Assembly (NCBI GenBank): GCA_035079385.1
Contig: JAVHKY010000038.1
Location: 2,418,001 to 2,482,000, forward strand
Length of the DNA: 64,000 nucleotides
Source: Aspidiotus rigidus
Taxonomy: Eukaryota > Arthropoda > Insecta > Hemiptera > Diaspididae
Direction of reading: 5' to 3'
The stretch's first letter is position 1. Every line of letters starts with the position of its first letter. Shown piece after piece: positions 37,521-50,600 of this stretch. The notes beneath the pieces are model-generated. The model saw only the letters and a list, made by a program, of their open reading frames with translations. It ran no database searches and was not told the origin of the DNA. A program made the position numbers and the translations under genes.

Positions 37521-39244
37521 AATGACTTGTTCGTGTACTGTAGAATTTCAAGACCATCAAATGATTCTCAGATTCTCTGAAGAATCACTTGTTCAATCTG
37601 TAGAGAGTTTCCCCTGGGACTGAAAAGTTGCCCTGGAGTTTGGAAAGCATTTAGAGAAAAGAAGAAATCGTATATGATTTTACCCAGAACAGTAAGAGGA
37701 TTCATTGAATGTCGAAAGAGACGAGCCAATGTCGCAGCGCATCCCTGAATCAGTGAAAAATCAAGCCGCCGCGATGTGAAATATTAGAACAAACTGATAC
37801 CTGTAAGTCAGTTCATAAAATGCTACTTCCAAAAGCTGGTACCACCCAAATTGGACTGATCTTGAACTCGTCTCCTGCTAATCTGGTCAAACGTTGAAAG
37901 ATCGTCACCCATTCAACGAGGTGGGGCTTCACCATTTAGTTTATTTTCAGATAAGGTGAACCCACGCAGCGTTGTCCAAGTCGAAAAGTGTCAAAAAAGT
38001 GATTAGAATGAAAGAGAAAGAGCTCAGTTAAAAATGCATAATAGTTGCGAATCGCTGCACTGATACCGTAGTTTGAGGAAGTGGAGTAAAAGCATAATTA
38101 GAGTGGCATGCAAGAAGCATTGGCACTTCATTGAGAGTCAAATCGCGCCAATCGAATGAGCCTCACAACAATGGAAAAATATGCGACAAAGACGTCAACT
38201 TGGACGACGATACGAGGAGAGAAAAAACAAAGACTCGGGAACAAGAAGAGAAGATAAAGCCTCAACCAATTTCTGAAGAAGGAAATAGCGAGGACCCCGA
38301 AGAAGTACGGAAAGATGAAGACCAAAGGAGACTGATAATTTATAATTTTATTCAGTTTCTCTAACGGAGTTGAACGAGGGGTACAGGAAACATATTTTAT
38401 GGGAAACCGGGGGACTATGACAAATTTAGACTATTGAGTTATACTTGGACTTGGGAAAACATCGACTCTCGAGATATACGATAAGAGGGTGACCTCTGGG
38501 AGAATATCTATTGTTTTTTGAGGAATTTATTCTTGGAGGAAAGAAACAAGGAGACTTGGGGTTCAAAATTCAAAAATTTTCAAGCTCCCCTCTGTAATTA
38601 GGTTAGATTAAGGAAAATTCGTGATAGCGAATTTTCAAGTTCTGTGAAAATTTTGTACGAAGCCGTTGTATGTGGTTCAGATTCGTTTTATTTACAGAGC
38701 TCTTGAGAGGAGATGAAATAGTTGCAATTCAAATTGTCTTCCTTGATCGGTTGTGACCTCAGAAAGGCAACCGAATCGTGCAATCCGCATAGATACACCA
38801 GCATTTGCAATTGGGAACTAGACCACATACTTTTGATAGTAGGAACTTCTTCGATACCGTGAACATATAAACATTTTCTCTACAAGTCAGTACCGGTCAT
38901 CCACAATTTGTGTGAGACTATAATTAATTATATTATAAAGAATTTAATTTGCAATCTAAACTTTTATGGCGCAGATCATTTGAAGATCGGAATCGTACAC
39001 GTACGTCAGATGAAGAAGACAAAAGCGAGGAGGAGTCGTCTCAATCGAAGGTTCACGCTATAGCTTCTTCGCGAGACTGAGGTAGCACAGCTTCTCTGAG
39101 AGGAGGTCTGATTACACTACTGAACAGCTATCGTGTTACAAAGATTGTATTACGTGATTCTTGGATATTTTTCAACGCTGAACACGAATCCGTTGTCCGT
39201 TTTTTGCTAGCACGTCACAATTTTCAGTAAGTAATCACGATTAA
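37521..39244. other. Non-coding DNA, one charged ORF
   Basis: No recognised element. The plus-strand ORF 38131-38364 is very rich in Lys, Glu and Asp and has no domain. It may be chance or a relic. The stretch next to 37520 could contain further decayed gypsy pol, but I cannot support it motif by motif. Confidence 0.4.
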
Positions 39245-40675
39245 AGTTCTCGTTTACTTGCCGCGCGTCGTCGCGAAACACATCGACGATGAAGGTATGT
39301 GTCCTTCAATTTTTCAGCCAGGGCGCTCGAATTCTTTACTGAATAGGGAGACTCAACCGCCACACGAGCTTTGAACCATCTATCCAGGAACTTGGCGAGG
39401 GAGTGTGTAGGGGAGGAAACAAACGAAACAACCGGCCGCATCGGCACATTTTCTTTGTGTACTTTCGGCAACCCGTAAAGGAGGGGAGGAACGGGATTCG
39501 TCTCCAAGATAGCTTTCTTTAGAAATGGGCTCTTAATGATTACCTCACTACCATTAATAAGTTTCCTAGCCTCTTTAACGAATTTTGGGAAATCAAAGAG
39601 AGGGGCCTCCTTAGCCCCAGATTGGCCAAGTACCTCGTAAACCTTTGAGACGTAGGAAGCCTTATTCATCACTACGACAGCATTCCCTTTGTCAGCTTTG
39701 GTAATAACTAGCTTTTCCTCCATAATCTTCCTCCTCAGACCCACTATCAATTCACTCCCTGAATCACTTATGCGAGGGAGGGGGGTGTCGAAAATCTTGC
39801 ATTTTTGCAAATTGCACGATTTTATCGACTTCGACTCGTAGTCGAATTGTCAAGGCCAAGGGTCAATGAACTGTCATGGAAATGATTAAATTTATTTCTC
39901 TCGACGCTTCCTGCACAAACTTTCTCCGACTGGGGGTATTACGAACAATTTCAGCACATTTTTTCTGGGTCTTTACGCCAGGGCCGATTTGTATAGCTAA
40001 ATCAGCTACAACATTTGCCAACGTCTCCTGATTTTTTAGAGGGGGGAGCCCGAACTTCAATCCCTTCTCCAGAAGTGTCATCTCATCACGGTTGAACTCT
40101 GTGTTACTATGATTTATGACACGGGGCTGAAACTGTTGAACAATTCCATCGTCACCTAGATCTAATTCGTCATCCCTCATCTTAGAACTTAGGAGGGAAG
40201 TAAGTTTCCGATTTTTCTTTTCTTTTAGTTTCAACTCAAATTCACGACAAACCTCATTTATGGAAGGAATAAATGGATCGAACTCACCGTGACGGAGTAG
40301 GCTAGACAGCCGCGAGTGCACTAGGAGGTTGAGTCTGGTGGTAACGTTGAGTAAACTATGCCACCTCCTCAACTCGGTACGAATCCATTTCTTTGCCATA
40401 AAATTTTCCAATTTCTTGGTAGTTAAAGCACTATCGGAATAAAATTGAAATTTCACAAAATTTGGCCTCAAATCGAGCTGGAGGCATTTACGAAAGAACC
40501 AAATATGAGACGAATAAGATACCCGTTGGGTTCTGAACTTTCTGAACAAAAACGTTAAATATGCCGTATCAGCACCATTAATAGAATCAATGCGTTTTTT
40601 AATTTTACGGTCATCCATCATAGAGAAATATACTCGCGAAGAGTAAGGAACACAAATACTAGAACCGCAATAAAA
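39245..40675 (-). pseudogene. Penelope-like element copy 4: N-terminal region and half of the RT
   Basis: The only copy here that keeps a full N-terminus. The inferred start is the ATG ATG pair at about 40618-40623 (MMDDRKIKKRIDS), preceded on the same strand by a leader ending GAGTATATTTCTCT. The ORF runs through LRPNFVKFQFYSD, KKWIRTELRRWHSLL and EKGLKFGLPPLKNQETLANV to about 39928. A roughly 140-bp insertion (about 39788-39928) breaks the frame. The RT then resumes with TKADKGNAVVVM, LLYGLPKVHK and MRPVVSFVSSPTH and is truncated at about 39250, before the catalytic YVDD and the GIY-YIG domain. The 5' side abuts the viral copy A at about 40676. Confidence 0.9.
39788..39928. mobile_element. 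Small insertion (about 140 bp) in Penelope copy 4
   Basis: It separates RT codons that are adjacent in the other copies (EIVRNTP and PLPRIS). GGGGGT(G/A)T-like sequence on both sides could be an imperfect target duplication. Internally it has a TCGACTCGTAGTCGA palindrome. No clear terminal repeats were seen, so the class is unknown. Confidence 0.5.
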
Positions 40676-43600
40676 CAAACAATCCTGATGATGGACAAAT
40701 TTCAATAGGATATTACGGAAGTAAAAAATTAAATGAAAATGTCAAAGAAGCATTGTCAAGTTTGTCAGCTATTGCTTCAGTGAATTGTATGGAGTTGTCT
40801 ATAAAGAAAGTTTATGCTGATGAACTCAGGAAAGAGTTTGTAAGCCAAGACAATTATGGATGAGAACAAAAATACAATTGGATAAAACCAGGAACAACTA
40901 TAGTCTCAGGAACCCCATTTACAAGCATAAAAGACGATATTTCATCTGTATTATCCAAAGCTTCAGAGGCATTAAGCAAATGTGGAGGTGTAAAGAGTAT
41001 CAAAAGGATTTCAGAAGTTTGTATTAATAATATAAATAGCGTATATGGCATAAGCGGTGACTCAAAAAGAAATATATTCTCAAAGAATCTAAAAATTCCA
41101 CAAAATACATTACCAAAATGCCTTGGCAATAATAGCATTGAAGATCCAGCTGTCATGGCAATAGGAGGGCCATTAAGTCAAGATGCTTTAACCATATATA
41201 GATTGCTTGAAAAATGTGGTGCTTCATCAACAAAGCTTCCAACATTTGTGAGCAATGACCCTGATGTAGTAAAAGCATTATCAGTCTTTTATTTCATACA
41301 TGTTCTCAGCAAACACAACAAAAATGAAGACATAGGCTTAAAAATAAACACTAAATTAAATCCATTTAGACCAGTTTTATTCAAATTAAAAAAGTTTAGT
41401 AAAAAAGATCCTTATAATATATTATACTCAAGAGAAGTTAGAGATGAAGTAGAAAATAATCTTAGAAGAAGGCGTCCAACAGTTGATTGCATAAAGCCAA
41501 AAGTAGGTCCAGATCTTTATGATTATTATAACGGCCTTTTATTGAAACCTTCATTTAGAGTGCATTGACTGGTCAGAGCCCTGAGATATTGATGCTTAAT
41601 AAGATTTGCGGAAAAAAATCTGGAGTTTTCTCATTCACAGATGAGTTGACTCTTGAAAAATTAAAGGAAAATATTGACAAACCTATAATAGTTGATGGGA
41701 AAAAATACGAAATAGGAGAAGATGTAAAGAGTGTAAAACCAGAAAAAAGAAGATACAATGCTTCTCAAATAAGTGAAATTGTGATGAAAGCCATAAATGA
41801 GATAAAATTAGATTTAGAGAAATTAAAAGAATTGTGGAATGAATATATATTTTTGAATGATGATTTAAGACAGTGTATATTTGTTAGTGAAAAGTCAAAA
41901 CATGGTGGGATTTCAAAGAAATTACCTTCGATTTATTATTTTGATTTTCAATTTTCGCGAGTTTGTTTTAATGAAATGAATCGATCGCGAAGAAATAAAG
42001 GTAAGCAATCAAATATCTAATTATGTATCAGTGAATAACGATAATATTTACTTCTTCTTACTATTCTTTATTTGTGATTTAAACGACAATGTTTTGAGAT
42101 ATTTCACTGTGAGTCAAATTACCTGTATTATTCCCATAAGAGCACAAAAAGGTCTATCAGAAGCAATTACTAGTAATCCATTAAATCTAGTCCTAATGTA
42201 TTATTTTGATGAGACTAATTTCAAATTAGAAAAAAGAATACTCCCCAGACCAACTGCTATTAATTACGATTTTATTTCAGTCATGGAATATTTACCAGAG
42301 GTTACATATATATTGGACCTGTTAGCAAGCAAAAGAATTTTTGATTCTTGCAAGCAAAATCAATACTGATTCAACATATATAAATTATCAAGAGACAGCA
42401 GAAATAGTGAAAACAAAGTTGAGAAAAACTGCAAAATTTCTACATTTAAAACAGTCTGTATTACAGAATGTTGGAGCAATAAATTATTTCAATTTAGCAA
42501 ACATAATTGAACGGGAAGAAGTTCAAAGTGTGACTATACCGAAAGAAGTGCCTGATAATTATATTCTAAGGCAGATATTAGATTTTGACTCAGAAGCACC
42601 AATAGCAGATTTGTTATTGAAGCATTCAAGAGAAAGATTTATGCAATCTGCTAGAGTTTACTTTACTCCAACAAAGACTACAAACAATTACAGAGGTATT
42701 ACAATTGGATTGAAGATGGTGCACTCAGAAAGAAGAGGAATAATGACCCATTTCGATGTTCCTAGTTACATTGATAACATAAGTGATGATAAAGCTATAT
42801 CTATCCTGAGAGATAATACAATATGCAGAAATGCTCGTGTTTCATTTGCCAATTTATATTCCATTGTGACTAAAATGACAAGAGATAAAAACACAGTATG
42901 CAGTGTTATAAAAGGTGCAGAATGGAAATCTAGTGGACAATCTATAAATATATACAACTTGGCAAATTCATTTAAAGATCTTTCTGAGTCTAACAAAATG
43001 TACACAATAATGCCAATACTGGTTTGTAATATTGTGGACATGAGTGTAGTATTGGCCCACTTTGATATAGATGTTGTTGATTGGGAAGTCCCGGAAACAG
43101 TAAGAGGTGCAAAATTTGTGGTCAAGCTTACAAATCTATTTGTAACAGCAATCCTGGGTGGTGAAAATAGTAGAGTCACTAACGGAAAAATATATATGCC
43201 AAGAAGAGACTCTCCAAACTTTGTAAAAGCTTTAAGATCTTTGCAAAGTGGTTTTGGAAAGATAATGAGGAGTTTTTTAACAACAGACAAATACTCAAGA
43301 TACAAATCTATAGATCCTAGTAATTTTTTTGAAATAGATGAGAATAATATTACATCACAAGAATCTCTTTGTTTTGACTCTAAAACTGGATATTTTTCTG
43401 TTAAAAAATCTGGAAAAAGAATAAATGATGATACTAGGCTTATAAAAGGAATAAAAGTTAAATTCCAAATAGAGGAGAAATTAATTTTAAAGAATATAGC
43501 ATTGATTTAGTCACTCCTATTCAGGCAAATATTCTAAGATTTAGGGATGATGATGAGCCTATTATAATCAGAAACAGAGATAGCCACACAGACAACATTG

Positions 43601-44078
43601 CTAGACTGCATGTTGACAGGTTTGAAGAAAAAGATGTGGTGTTATCAGAGATATTGAGATCAGATTATTTGCCTGAGGTAATAAAAGGCTTTATTGATAG
43701 GATTCCTATCTATGAAATTTTACCTATGTTGAAGGAGAAAGAAACTGGTATAAATAAACAGGGAGGATTGGGAGCAACTTTGATATGGAAATTGTTCTCT
43801 GGCAATATAAGTGTCAGTGAAGCAAAAGATACCTGTAATTATATGATGATTATAGGATTCCGTGTTTAAACAGTGTACAAGAGAAAATACGAATGGATTG
43901 GTTAATATCAACTGATGCACCAACACCTTTAAAGCACATGAAATATACAAGTTTCGCTGAAATGATGAACAGAGATGCAAGATTAATAAGAGAAACCAAA
44001 GAGATGATATTGGAATTGCCTAAAGGAACAACAACAAAAGCTATTGATGCTGAAATAGATGCTGATAAACTATTAAAC
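40676..44078 (+). pseudogene. Endogenous bunyavirus L-like element, copy A
   Basis: The encoded protein resembles the post-catalytic half of a bunyavirus-type L (RNA polymerase) protein. The segment starts at a motif-C-like site (PDDGQISI, about 40682-40705). It then has a motif-D-like Lys pair (LSIKKVYADELR), the motif-E-like KEFVS, a region matching the conserved stretch after motif E, and the long C-terminal part including a 389-codon open frame at 42341-43510. Motifs A and B are absent. It is non-functional: a stop near 40861, frameshifts near 41562, 41980, 42350 and 43465, and a deletion near 43830. The element breaks off at 44078. The two frameshifts near 41980 and 42350 are shared with copy B. 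Family assignment (phasmavirus-like is my guess) needs a profile search. It no longer encodes a polymerase. Confidence 0.72.
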
Positions 44079-44656
44079 AGGTGCCGTCCCTTTACCTAAA
44101 CGTTTTCTACGATTGATGTGATATAAGTATTCTGAATGAAAATTCCTTAATACGGTGAAATCCATGTAATTTTATACGAACGCTTTACTTTTGCAAGTTA
44201 GATCTCTCAATTCAGTCAAGATTGATTGCGGAAATCGAAACTTATCCAAAACAGCTCTTTTCAGAGCTATTCGTGCAAATCAAGTTGAACAGTCACTAGC
44301 CGCAGAGCAAAATGACCTCGAACGATACACAGCAGCCACCGGCGTCGTCTGTACAAGCCCCTACGACCACGTCTGCCACCGCAACATCGTCCAACCCCGC
44401 CCCCAAATTAGACAACGTGGAGCTCAAGCTTCAGTTTTCGAGTTTCCTATGGGACGCGACCCCAATTCCGTTCACGGTAGACGCTTCTCAATTAGATCGA
44501 GTTTTCGCGCAAACCTACCAAACTATCCAACGCACCCTTGGAGGAATCCTGGCCCCCCCAATTACGCAAGCCGCCTTCCTCAGAGTATGCCGATGTCTAG
44601 TGTACAAACGAGTGCATAGCTCGAATGCAACACCTTCCCACGAAGATTGCATCACG
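44079..44656 (+). CDS. Unidentified ORF, possibly a retroelement Gag-like N-terminus
   Basis: The frame from the ATG at 44312 encodes about 115 residues. First comes a Ser/Thr/Pro/Ala-rich leader (SSVQAPTTTSATATSSN), then a more structured piece around FTVDASQLDRVFAQTYQTI and FLRVCRCLVYKRV, and a stop within CACGTGAGTG at about 44657. The pattern of a low-complexity leader followed by a short helical domain recalls Gag-like ORFs of insect gypsy/errantivirus elements, but I cannot prove it. It starts right after the broken end of EVE copy A and runs opposite to the neighbouring env/pol. It may belong to another retroelement or be a host exon (a GTGAGT donor-like string lies at its end). Confidence 0.35.
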
Positions 44657-45000
44657 TGAGTGAGACAAGAAAGGAATAGGAGGAAGAGGTAGGTACATCT
44701 TAGAAATAACAAAAAGAAGGAAAGAAGACAAAGAAAAAACTCAAAACAGAAATGAAATAGAAAGGATATAAACATAGAACCCAAGTAGTAAGTAAGTAAG
44801 TAAGATAGAAGAGATAGAAAGAAAAGAGAAAAAGCTTACTTAGATAGAAGAAAAAGGAAAACTTAAGAAAATAAAACCCAAAAGAAATAGAAAAATAAGA
44901 ACCCAAGTATATAAGAAAGAGAAGAAACTTAAAAGATAATAGCAAAAAAGGAAAGAAAAACAAAACTTATGCCGCTGGGGCTAACGGTTCTAAAAAATCG
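44657..45000. repeat. Purine-rich low-complexity tract
   Basis: About 300 bp of mostly A and G on the plus strand (AAGAAAGGAATAGGAGGAAG-type), with a TAAG tetramer run near 44790-44805. The opposite strand gives a spuriously hydrophobic ORF. It lies just past the env reading frame. It could be degenerate simple sequence or an over-extended leader/polypurine region. Confidence 0.7.
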
Positions 45001-45018
45001 TCATCATTATCGTCTTCA

Positions 45019-46345
45019 TTAAAATTCGATCTCTACCGTTTGAGTTTGTGAAAGTGCAAACAACCATTGATTATCGGAGATTTGACGCCAAACTTCATAA
45101 GATGCTGGAAGGTTTATCGCCGTGCATGCCATAGTATTAATCTGCCAAAAGACTTGGAATTCACAATGTTTTTGATCAGTGTAAAATTTATGGAATGAGC
45201 AAAGGTAACGATTATTCCATAGAAGTGTGCACGAGGATTGGGAATCAAAGGTAAGATGCATAGAATGGGATGGACGAGTACGAGTTTGGTCAATGAGGAA
45301 GAAGGAATCAATATTTTTAAGGAAAGTGGAAAAAGAGTTATGCAGGATAGGTACAGGATACATTTTATAAATATCGTATTGATTGTTATCAAAAATAGGA
45401 ATAGTGAGGATATAAATAATGGTATGAAAACGCATTTCTGTCGTTAAATGACATAGAGATATAAAAGTAGCAAAATGATCATCTGTCATCCAGAGAGGAA
45501 ATCTGCGATTAGCTGGTAATTTTATATTCGACAGAATATTGTAAATGGTACTAGGTTGGATTAATGCAGCGTTAACTTTTATAGGCGCAAAAAGCATTGT
45601 ATCTTGTATAATCACAAGAGAACTTCGTATCAACTCGTACTGGATTAAAAACTGTTGAAAAAGATGCGTTACTGACATCTCATCTTTTAGTTTATGTAAA
45701 CCGATGACTTCTTTCTGAAAATTATTTTGTAATTCCTTGAATTGAGTAGTTTTTAACTTTACTTCAGTGAGCGTATCCTTTATAAGTTGAACATTATTTA
45801 AAGCCATATCTGACCAAGCAGCTGAGTTTTTCTCTAAGTTGGATATCTGCTGGCTGAATTTGGTTTCATCAGTGTCGTCCATGGTGCCAAATAACCATTT
45901 TTGAACTCTTCCAATGGCGTTTATTAATCCTCTTTTTTGACGATGATTCCGCGGGAGAGGAGGTGGTATAATACTGTCGTATAGAGTCTGTAATGATTGA
46001 GTAAGATTGAACATTTTAAGAAAAGTATCATCTAATAACCGACTGTCTTCTAAAGCGTTGGATACGTTGTTAAGAAGAATCCCATTGACATAAGCTGGTG
46101 TTGGTTTTTTATATCCGGTGTGTAGACTGTTCTTTAATGAAGTGATTTGCTCTTGTAATCCAGTGAGATTATAGGTATCAAAAAGTACCCAATCGTCTAC
46201 TTCATTGTAAGCTTTGCCGACATGCTGAAAGAAAATTCCACTTGTTGGTGGTATTGGATTAATAATGTTGGATGATACTGTACGTAATATAGAATTGATT
46301 AAGAGGAGGCAAAATAAGGTTGTAATAATTTTCCATGGTAAGTAC
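45019..46345 (-). pseudogene. Errantivirus-type envelope (Env) gene, frame-broken
   Basis: Env of Ty3/gypsy errantiviruses is a membrane-fusion glycoprotein related to baculovirus F proteins. A minus-strand frame begins near 46340, overlapping the end of pol, is broken near 46259, and resumes as a 331-codon frame from 46014. The hallmark is a furin-type site followed by a fusion-peptide-like helix, RQKRGLINAIGRVQKWLFG, near 45940-45885. It is followed by a coiled-coil-like stretch (ISNLEKNSAAWSDMALNN). The frame stops at 45019 without the C-terminal transmembrane anchor normally found in these proteins, so it is 3'-truncated as well as frameshifted. It follows pol directly, as in other errantiviruses. 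It could not give a functional Env as it stands. Confidence 0.82.
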
Positions 46346-47607
46346 GATGTTGACCGTTGATGTCGAGAGTGACGTTTGGAAAATTTGTTGCGACGATTCT
46401 GTAAGGACCTTTGTTTTGAGGATGCAATTTCTTGGCGCTCTTGGCAGTTTGATCTCGGAGTAGAGCGGTTCCTCCGAGAAAAAACCGAAAATCCTGGTCA
46501 TGGGTACGGTCATATTTCTCTTTCGATTTATGCTTTTTCTGGATAGTAGTTTCTCTGGCTTTCCTATGAATCATATCAAATTTTTCTAACATGTCATTCA
46601 TAATATCATCATAAGTTCTAGCCTTAGATTACAATAGAACTTTTCTTCCAAACATGAGTTCAAATGGAGCATATCCTGTGGAAGTATGAATAGCTTGATT
46701 AAATGAAAAAGTGGCGGTATCCAGGAAACAATCCCAGTCGTCCTTTTCAGCATTGACATAGAATTTCAAATATTCTTTGACAGTTGAGTGGCTTCTTTCT
46801 AAATGCGCATTGCTAGTGGGGCAATAAGGACTGCAAAAAACGTGCGAAATTTGGAATGTTTTGGTCAAATGTTCCATTAACTGACTTAAATTCAGACCCT
46901 TGATCTGATAACAAAATTTTTGGTATTCCAAACATTGCAAAAAATGATGTGAGGTTGTTAGCAACAACTTCTGCTGTATGAACATTTAAAGCTTTTAAAT
47001 AAAGAAATTTGGTCAAATTATCTTGGATGGAAAGAATGAAACGATTTCCAGATATAGTGAGAGGTAAAGGACCAACTATATCAATCGCAATTTTGTCAAG
47101 TGGGGCACTTGCAGTGTCCGTAATGACCATAGGCAACTTTGTAGGATTTTGCCTAGATTTGACCAATTTACATTGCAAGCATGAATTAATATAAGAACGT
47201 ATGTCATCTTTCATTCCAAACCAATAATATCCATTATTACGAATCATATCATAAAGACGTTGATTACCTGGGTGTCCGGTTAAAATGTGTTCATGATATT
47301 TAGCCAGTATACTCGTTTTGTCATCTGGACAATTCCCAATTTGTAGCCAAGATAAAATAATTCCAGGCAATTCTCTATTGAATAATTTTTCCATCTGTGG
47401 AATTTCTGATTTACTCAATGAATTATTTTCGTCGTAGACGGAAGCTTCTTTGATTTTATGTTTCTGGAGTACGAGATTGAGCGTTTCCAAGAGAGAGATG
47501 AAAGTGTCCCATTCAAATTCTTCTGTAACAGTTTGCTTGTAGAAGGCAAAGAAGAATTTTTTCTGATGTGCAAAATGATAAACAACTTCGCCCTTTTTCC
47601 CTACGAT
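46299..47607 (-). pseudogene. Errantivirus/gypsy pol: RNase H end and integrase
   Basis: On the minus strand, the frame entering at 47607 (EWDTFISLLETLNLVLQKHK) is the end of RNase H or the connection region. The integrase zinc finger follows (HEHILTGHPGNQRLYDMIR, then CLQCKLVKS). The catalytic core has DIVGPLPLTISGNRFILSIQD with the first Asp, LLSDQGSEF with the second Asp, and an ERSHSTVKEY-like block with the Glu after a frameshift near 46820-46850. The C-terminal GPY/F-type part is KKLHPQNKGPYRIVATNF at about 46420. A further break lies near 46610-46630. RT, protease and gag are missing: the upstream end is cut abruptly at 47607, where EVE copy B begins. Confidence 0.88.
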
Positions 47608-50600
47608 GCTTCAGTGAATTGTATGGAGTTGTCTATAAAGAAAGTTTATGCTGATGAACTCAGGAAAGAGTTTGTAAGCCAAGACAATTATGGAGGAGAA
47701 CAAAAATACAATTGGATAAAACCAGGAACAACTATAGTCTCAGGAACCCCATTTACAAGCATAAAAGACGACATTTCATCTGTATTATCCAAAGCTTCAG
47801 AGGCATTAAGCAAAGGTGGAGGTGTAAAGAGTATCAAAAGGATTTCAGAAGTTTGTATTAATAATATAAATAGCGTACATGGCATAAGCAGTGACTCAAA
47901 AAGAAATATATTCTCAAAGAATCTAAAAATTCCACAAAATACATTACCAACATGCCTTGGCAATAATAGCATTGAAGATCCAGCTGTCATGGCAATAGGA
48001 GGGCCATTAAGTCAAGATGCTTTAACCATATATAGATTGCTTGAAAAATGTGGTGCTTCATCAACAAAGCTTCCAACATTTGTGAGCAATGACCCTGATG
48101 TAGTAAAAGCCTTATCAGTCTTTTATTTCATACATGTTCTCAGCAAACACAACAAAAATGAAGACATAGGCTTAAAAATAAACACTAAATTAAATCCATT
48201 TAGACCAGTTTTATTCAAATTAAAAAAGTTTAGTAAAAAAGATCCTTATAATATATACTCAAGAGAAGTTAGAGATGAAGTAGAGAATAATCTTAGAAGA
48301 AGGCGTCCAACAGTTGGTTGCATAAAGCCAAAAGTAGGTCCAGATCTTTATGATTATTATAACGGCCTTTTTTTGAAACCTTCATTTAGAAGTGCATTGA
48401 CTGGTCAAGGCCCTGAGATATTGATGCTTAATAAGATTTGCGGAAAAAAATCTGGAGTTTTCTCATTCACAGATGAGTTAACTCTTGAAAAATTAAAGGA
48501 AAATATTGACAAACCTATAATAGTTGATGGGAAAAAATACGAAATATGAGAAGATGTAAAGAGTGTAAAACCAGAAAAAAGAAAATACAATGCTTCTCAA
48601 ATAAGTGAAATCGTGATGAAAGCCATAAATGAGATAAAATTATATTATTTAGAGAAATTAAAAGAATTGTGGAATGAATATATATTTTTGAATGATGATT
48701 TAGGACAGTGTATATTTGTTAGTGAAAAGTCAAAACATGGTGGGATTTCAAAGAAATTACCTTCGATTTATTATTTTGATTTTCAATTTTCGCGAGTTTG
48801 TTTTAATGAAATGAATCGATCGCGAAGAAATAAAGGTAAGCAATCAAATATCTAATTATGTATCAGTGAATAACGATAATATTTACTTCTTCTTACTATT
48901 CTTTATTTGTGATTTAAACGACAATGTTTTGAGATATTTCACTGTGAGTCAAATTACCTGTATTTTTCCCATAAGAGCACAAAAAGGTCTATCAGAAGCA
49001 ATTACTAGTAATCCATTAAATCTAGTCCTAATGTATTATTTTGATGAGACTAATTTCAAATTAGAAAAAAGAATACTCCCCAGACCAACTGCTATTAATT
49101 ACGATTTTATTTCAGTCATGGAATATTTACCAGAGGTTACATATATATTGGACCTGTTAGCAAGCAAAAGAATTTTTGATTCTTGCAAGCAAAATCAATA
49201 CTGATTCAACATATATAAATTATCAAGAGACTGCAGAAATAGTGAAAACAAAGTTGAGAAAAACTGCAAAATTTCTACATTTAAAACAGTCTGTATTACA
49301 GAATGTTGGAGCAATAAATTATTTGAATTTAGCAAACATAATTGAACGGGAAGAAGTTCAAAGTGTGACTATACCGAAAGAAGTGACTGATAATTATATT
49401 GTAAGGCAGATATTAGATTTTGACTCAGAAGCACCAATAGCAGATTTGTTATTGAAGCATTCAAGAGAAAGATTTATGCAATCTGCTAGAGTTTACTTTA
49501 CTCCAACAAAGACTACAAACAATTACAGAGGTATTACAATTGGATTGAAGATGGTGCACTCAGAAAGAAGAGGAATAATGACCCATTTTGATGTTCCTAG
49601 ATACATTGATAACATAAGTGATGATAAAGCTATATCTATCCTGAGAGATAATACAATATGCAGAAATGCTTGTGTTTCATTTGCCAATTTATATTCAATT
49701 GTGACTAAAATGACAAGAGATAAAAACACAGTATGCAGTGTTATAAAAGGTGCAGAATGGAAATCTAGTGGACAATCTATAAATATATACAACTTGGCGA
49801 ATTCATTTAAAGATCTTTCTGAGTCTAACAAAATGTACACAATAATGCCAATACTGGTTTGTAATATTGTGGACATGAGTGTAGTATTGGCCCACTTTGA
49901 TATAGATGTTGTTGATTGGGAAGTGCCGGAAACAGTAAGAGGTGCAAAATTTGTGGTCAAGCTTACAAATCTATTTGTAACAGCAATCCTGGGTGGTGAA
50001 AGTAGTAGAGTCACTAACGGAAAAATATATATGCCCAGAAGAGACTCTGCAAACTTTGTAAAAGCTATAAGATCTTTGCAAAGAGGTTTCGGAAAGATAA
50101 TGAGGAGTTTTTTAACAACAGACAAATACTCAAGATACAAATCTATAGATCCTAGTAATTTTTTTGAAATAGATGAGAATAATATTACATCACAAGAATC
50201 TCTTTGTTTTGACCCTAAAACTGGATATTTTTCTGTTAAAAAATCTGGAAAAAGAATAAATGATGATACTAGGCTTATAAAAAGAATAAAAGTTATTCCA
50301 AATAGAGGAGAAATAAATTTTAAAGAATACAGCATTGATTTAGTCACTCCTATTCAGGCAAATATTCTAAGATTTAGGGATGATGATGAGCCTATTATAA
50401 TCAGACACAGAGATAGCCACACAGACGACATTGCTAGACTGCATGTTGACAGGTTTGAAGAAAAAGATGTGGTGTTATCAGAGATATTGAGATCAGATTA
50501 TTTGCCTGAGGTAATAAAAGGCTTTATTGATAGGATTCCTATCTAAGAAATTTTACCCATGTTGAAGGAAAAAGAAACTGGTATAAATAAACAGGGAGGA

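Noticed and set aside
42001..42031. GT...AG segment in EVE copy A (and the same in copy B at 48836-48866) that looks like a tiny intron
   Set aside because: 31 nt is far below any known insect intron. The frame is explained better by a one-base shift slightly upstream, shared by both copies.
42766..43305. Long antisense ORF over EVE copy A (and 49523-50347 over copy B)
   Set aside because: It mirrors the sense coding frame, has no motif and is a compositional shadow.
44700..44963. Hydrophobic minus-strand ORF resembling a membrane protein
   Set aside because: It is the complement of a purine-rich low-complexity tract and consists almost only of Phe, Leu, Tyr and Ser.
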